NCBI GenBank assembly: GCA_012932865.1 | Contig: SAXG01000012.1 | Coordinates: forward strand, 248,001-312,000 | Length of the DNA stretch: 64,000 nucleotides | Reading direction: 5' to 3' | DNA from: Amylostereum areolatum | Lineage: Eukaryota > Basidiomycota > Agaricomycetes > Russulales > Stereaceae | In this document: one piece after another, positions 61,717 to 64,000 of the stretch | How the letters are laid out: each line of letters begins with the position of its first letter | Numbering within the stretch: position 1 is the stretch's first letter | Position numbers and translations under genes: made by a program | Notes under the pieces: model-generated | Seen by the model: only the letters and a program-made list of their open reading frames with translations | Database searches by the model: none | What the model was told of the DNA's origin: nothing

Positions 61717-62937
61717 ATGGAGTTCGAGTCTTCGTTCCCGTCCGAATCCATATCTTTTGAACGGACTCTGGATGAAATCCCCTCAGAGTCCCTTGAACAG
61801 GTTCACCCTTCTTCTTCTTTCGCATGTCTCCCGCCGCTCACTCACATTAACTTTCCAGTTCCTCAACTCGACCAGGTCTCACAGTCAGTATTCCCATGCA
61901 CTGCTTTTACTTGACTTTTCCTCATATCTAGCGCAATTCAACCGCGTGCCTGCACAGCTGCACCTCTTGGAACAACTCACATCGCCGCCCTTGATGCTCA
62001 TCTCGCATCTACCGCATCCCTCCACGTTTCTTCGCTTTCCTCCATCAACCGTGGTGATGTCCTCGAGATCCAAGGCCCCCCATCCTCGGGGAAGTCACAC
62101 CTCGTTTACCATCTCATCTGCAATTGCATTCTCCCATCCGTCTTCTCGGGATGGAACAAGGCCGCCATCGTATACGACCTCGACCGCACCTTTGACATCA
62201 CCCGTCTGCGCCAACTGTTACGATCGAGAATATCCGCCCATACCACCCACGTATCTGACCTTCCCACGGCCATCTCAAATGCCCTTCGAAACCTGCGCAT
62301 CTTCGCCATCTCGTCCTCTACGCAGCTAGCCGCGAGTTTGGCCTACCTTCCTATCTATCACGCGGAGCATCTCCCCACGTCCGAGATCGCGCTCATTGCA
62401 ATTGACTCAATGAGTGCATTCTACTGGCCCGATCGCTTCAGTCTCGAAAACATCACTCACGCGCCGCCACCTCACGCTCATCCCCAAACCCCGTCCGACC
62501 ACCACCCCCTCCATCAAGTTCTTAAGGCTCTACAGAACGTGAGACGATCGCACGGCTCCCTCGTCGCGATGACCAACTGGGGTCTCCTCCCCAGGACAAA
62601 CGGTCCTGTGTATTCGACATCATACAAGCAACATCTCCATCCGTTCCCTGTCTTGGCCCCGCCTACCGCACTTCCCATCGAGTCAATTTACCTCCCGTTG
62701 ACACACCAGATTACCTTAAACCGCGCTGTCATCCTCCCGTTTCCATCTAGTACCGCCCTCGAGGATGCATGGCATGAGGCACAACATGCCGCCCAGAATG
62801 CGATCCATGAGAAGATCATCGGTCGTGTGCGCTCGAGCCGCACGGACAGAGTTGGAACGTTCTCCTTCAAAATAGGTCCGGACGACATGATAGTTCAAGA
62901 CGCGCAGAGTCACGACACCGAAAACATGGAAGCATAG
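61717..62937 (+). CDS. XRCC2: RAD51 paralogue, XRCC2-like
   Basis: Exons 61717-61883 and 61932-62937 sum to 1173 nt (390 aa). The start gives MEFESSFPSESISFERTLDE. The second exon opens in the frame AIQPRACTAAPLGTTHIAAL and leads to the Walker A motif in GDVLEIQGPPSSGKSHLVYH. Then come AAIVYDLDRTFDITRLRQLL, ISSSTQLAASLAYLPIYHAE and the Walker B-like IALIAIDSMSAFYWPDRFSL, as in XRCC2 (I-L-D-S-L-S-A-F-Y-W). The later part has VRRSHGSLVAMTNWGLLPRT. XRCC2 works in RAD51-paralogue complexes for homologous recombination repair; it is absent from yeast but present in many basidiomycetes. The protein is longer than the animal form. The donor GTCAGT at 61884 was chosen because it alone puts exon 2 in phase. 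No frame break. Confidence 0.85.
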
Positions 62938-63305
62938 CCTCCAAGCTTCCCATCTACTATCCGCGTCAAGGTTGCACAGTAATGATATTTGGGTGTCGCT
63001 CGAGTCAAAAACTGTATCTTTGCGTACTTACTTACACAGCACAGTTGACGCGCAAATGCAGAAATCAAAGGCCGCGGCCCGAGGTTCGTATTGACAGACG
63101 ACGAAACCGGTCACCACGAGTATGTATGGTATAGGTAGTATATCAGCTGTAGATTTATATGGTAGAGTAGAGTAGCATCACGATACGTAGGGTATGTGTA
63201 AAATTAAGTTGGAGTCCTCACAAGGCAATGGAAAATATGCGGATAAAGAAAGAATGGAGGAGATAATGATAGAATGAAGAGAGAAAGCCTAAACCCGGGA
63301 CTTGT
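62938..63305. other. Convergent intergenic region
   Basis: These 368 bases between convergent genes have no supported feature; the sequence is AT-richer than the flanks. Confidence 0.35.
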
Positions 63306-64000
63306 TCATGCCACGCCGAATATTTTATCCAACGTGGATCGGTAGGCCTCCTCGGTGGCTTTCCGACGAATGTTCCCCTTCGTGGCTGTCCTCGGCAGCA
63401 CGCCCTTGTCCACCACGACGATCATCTCGGGAGAAGTAATGCGTTCGTGCAGATAACGGCGGGCGTGGAACAGGCGCGTGCGACGGAGAATCTCACGTTT
63501 GAGCTTTGCGGGAGACATGTCCGTGGTGGGTTCTACAAACAGGACAGGCGACGGGCGACCGGTTCCGACGACAATGCATTCCGAGATGAGTTCTGCGCAG
63601 GTCGCGTATACGTTATCCTCAATCGCCCTGCGAATGAAGGTTAGTACGGCGACCTATGGGGCATGTAAACATAGACATACTTGGTATCGCAGCGCAAGCT
63701 GTTTTCGCTTTTGATCCAAGTCGTCGTTGCGCCCTCGGAACAGGTATTTTCCGGTTTCGACTTCGTCGAAAAGGTCCCCCGTGTGGTAATGCCCGTCGAC
63801 AGCCCGAAGAGAAGGGTCAGGACAGTCTCCCGAATGGGCAAGAATGACAAGCTCGAGGAGCTGGGAACGGGTAGACCTGTGTCCAGACTCTGATGCTACG
63901 GGTTCGGGGGCCAGTAGGACGGAAGTCGTACGCGGTGCCCGGAATGGGTTTCGAGGAGGGGGGCACGGAGGCCTGAGCCGCCGATAGACAACATCATCGC
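63306..64000 (-). CDS. Adenylate-forming (acyl-CoA synthetase-like) enzyme, 3' end (partial)
   Basis: The gene enters from the right edge. The upstream exon (from 64000 to about 63684) encodes KPIPGTAYDF, LLELVILAHSGDCPDPSLRA, GHYHTGDLFDEVETGKYLFR and GRNDDWIKSENSLRCDTK. The intron ends at 63628 or nearby. The last exon reads AIEDNVYATCAELISECIVV, GTGRPSPVLFVEPTTDMSPA, FHARRYLHERITSPEMIVVV and DKGVLPRTATKGNIRRKATE, ending KIFGVA (stop 63306). HTGDLF and GR-x-DDWIK are the A8-A9 core of adenylate-forming enzymes, and PRTATKGNIRR carries the catalytic Lys region. Basidiomycetes have many such CoA-ligase-like proteins of unknown substrate. One-base excesses are inferred near 63720, 63912 and 63945. 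Confidence 0.8.

Overview
The window looks like a nuclear contig from a basidiomycete fungus, most likely an Agaricomycete. Genes are dense on both strands and are cut by many short introns of about 45-65 nt with GT..AG ends. The proteins belong to fungal or pan-eukaryotic families: flavocytochrome b2, a DHX29-type helicase, INO80, fumarase, PEX11, lipoyl synthase, ribosomal protein eS28, KAE1, PDH E2, exosome CSL4, NudE, ESS2, SLC35, SLX9 and XRCC2. I saw no bacterial-style operons, CRISPR arrays, rRNA genes or convincing tRNA genes. Exon coordinates were worked out by eye from splice sites and reading frames. For nine gene models I added up the exon lengths (ten counting one with an assumed GC donor), and each sum is divisible by three.

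Layout. 1-193 holds the 5' end of a SAP-like gene running off the left edge. 194-3131 is gene-poor and contains a decayed element with diverged terminal inverted repeats (558-2063). 3132-14962 carries plus-strand genes: flavocytochrome b2, a LIM-domain scaffold protein, a seven-helix membrane protein with a long Ser-rich tail, a J-domain protein and an unknown nuclear-looking protein. 15334-34378 is a minus-strand block: an unknown Ser-rich protein, an unknown helical protein, RPC5, the DHX29-like helicase and INO80, with a 1.4 kb decayed stretch at 16462-17910. 35066-53403 is a mixed housekeeping block: fumarase / PEX11 (divergent), lipoyl synthase, eS28, a GT8 glycosyltransferase facing KAE1 tail to tail, PDH E2 / CSL4 (divergent), NudE, and ESS2 facing a NIP30-family gene tail to tail. 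53796-64000 holds an SRF1-like membrane protein, an SLC35/EamA transporter, SLX9, a large coiled-coil protein divergent from XRCC2, and the 3' end of an adenylate-forming enzyme.

Functional themes. Mitochondrial carbon metabolism recurs: lactate oxidation (flavocytochrome b2), fumarase, PDH E2, and the lipoyl synthase that makes the E2 cofactor. RNA and chromatin machinery is the other theme: RPC5, the helicase, INO80, the exosome, ESS2, SLX9, eS28 and KAE1. I do not see a defence or biosynthetic gene cluster. The most testable oddity is a scatter of single-base frame disruptions, nearly all +1, in at least twelve otherwise well conserved genes between about 30 and 64 kb. I saw none in the five plus-strand genes I traced exon by exon below 15 kb. 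Sequencing or polishing error is the likeliest cause. The best biological leads are the orphan 7TM protein, the LIM protein with repeated C-terminal RQ-x-TG motifs, the inverted-repeat element, and the very small exons of 16, 17 and 25 nt.
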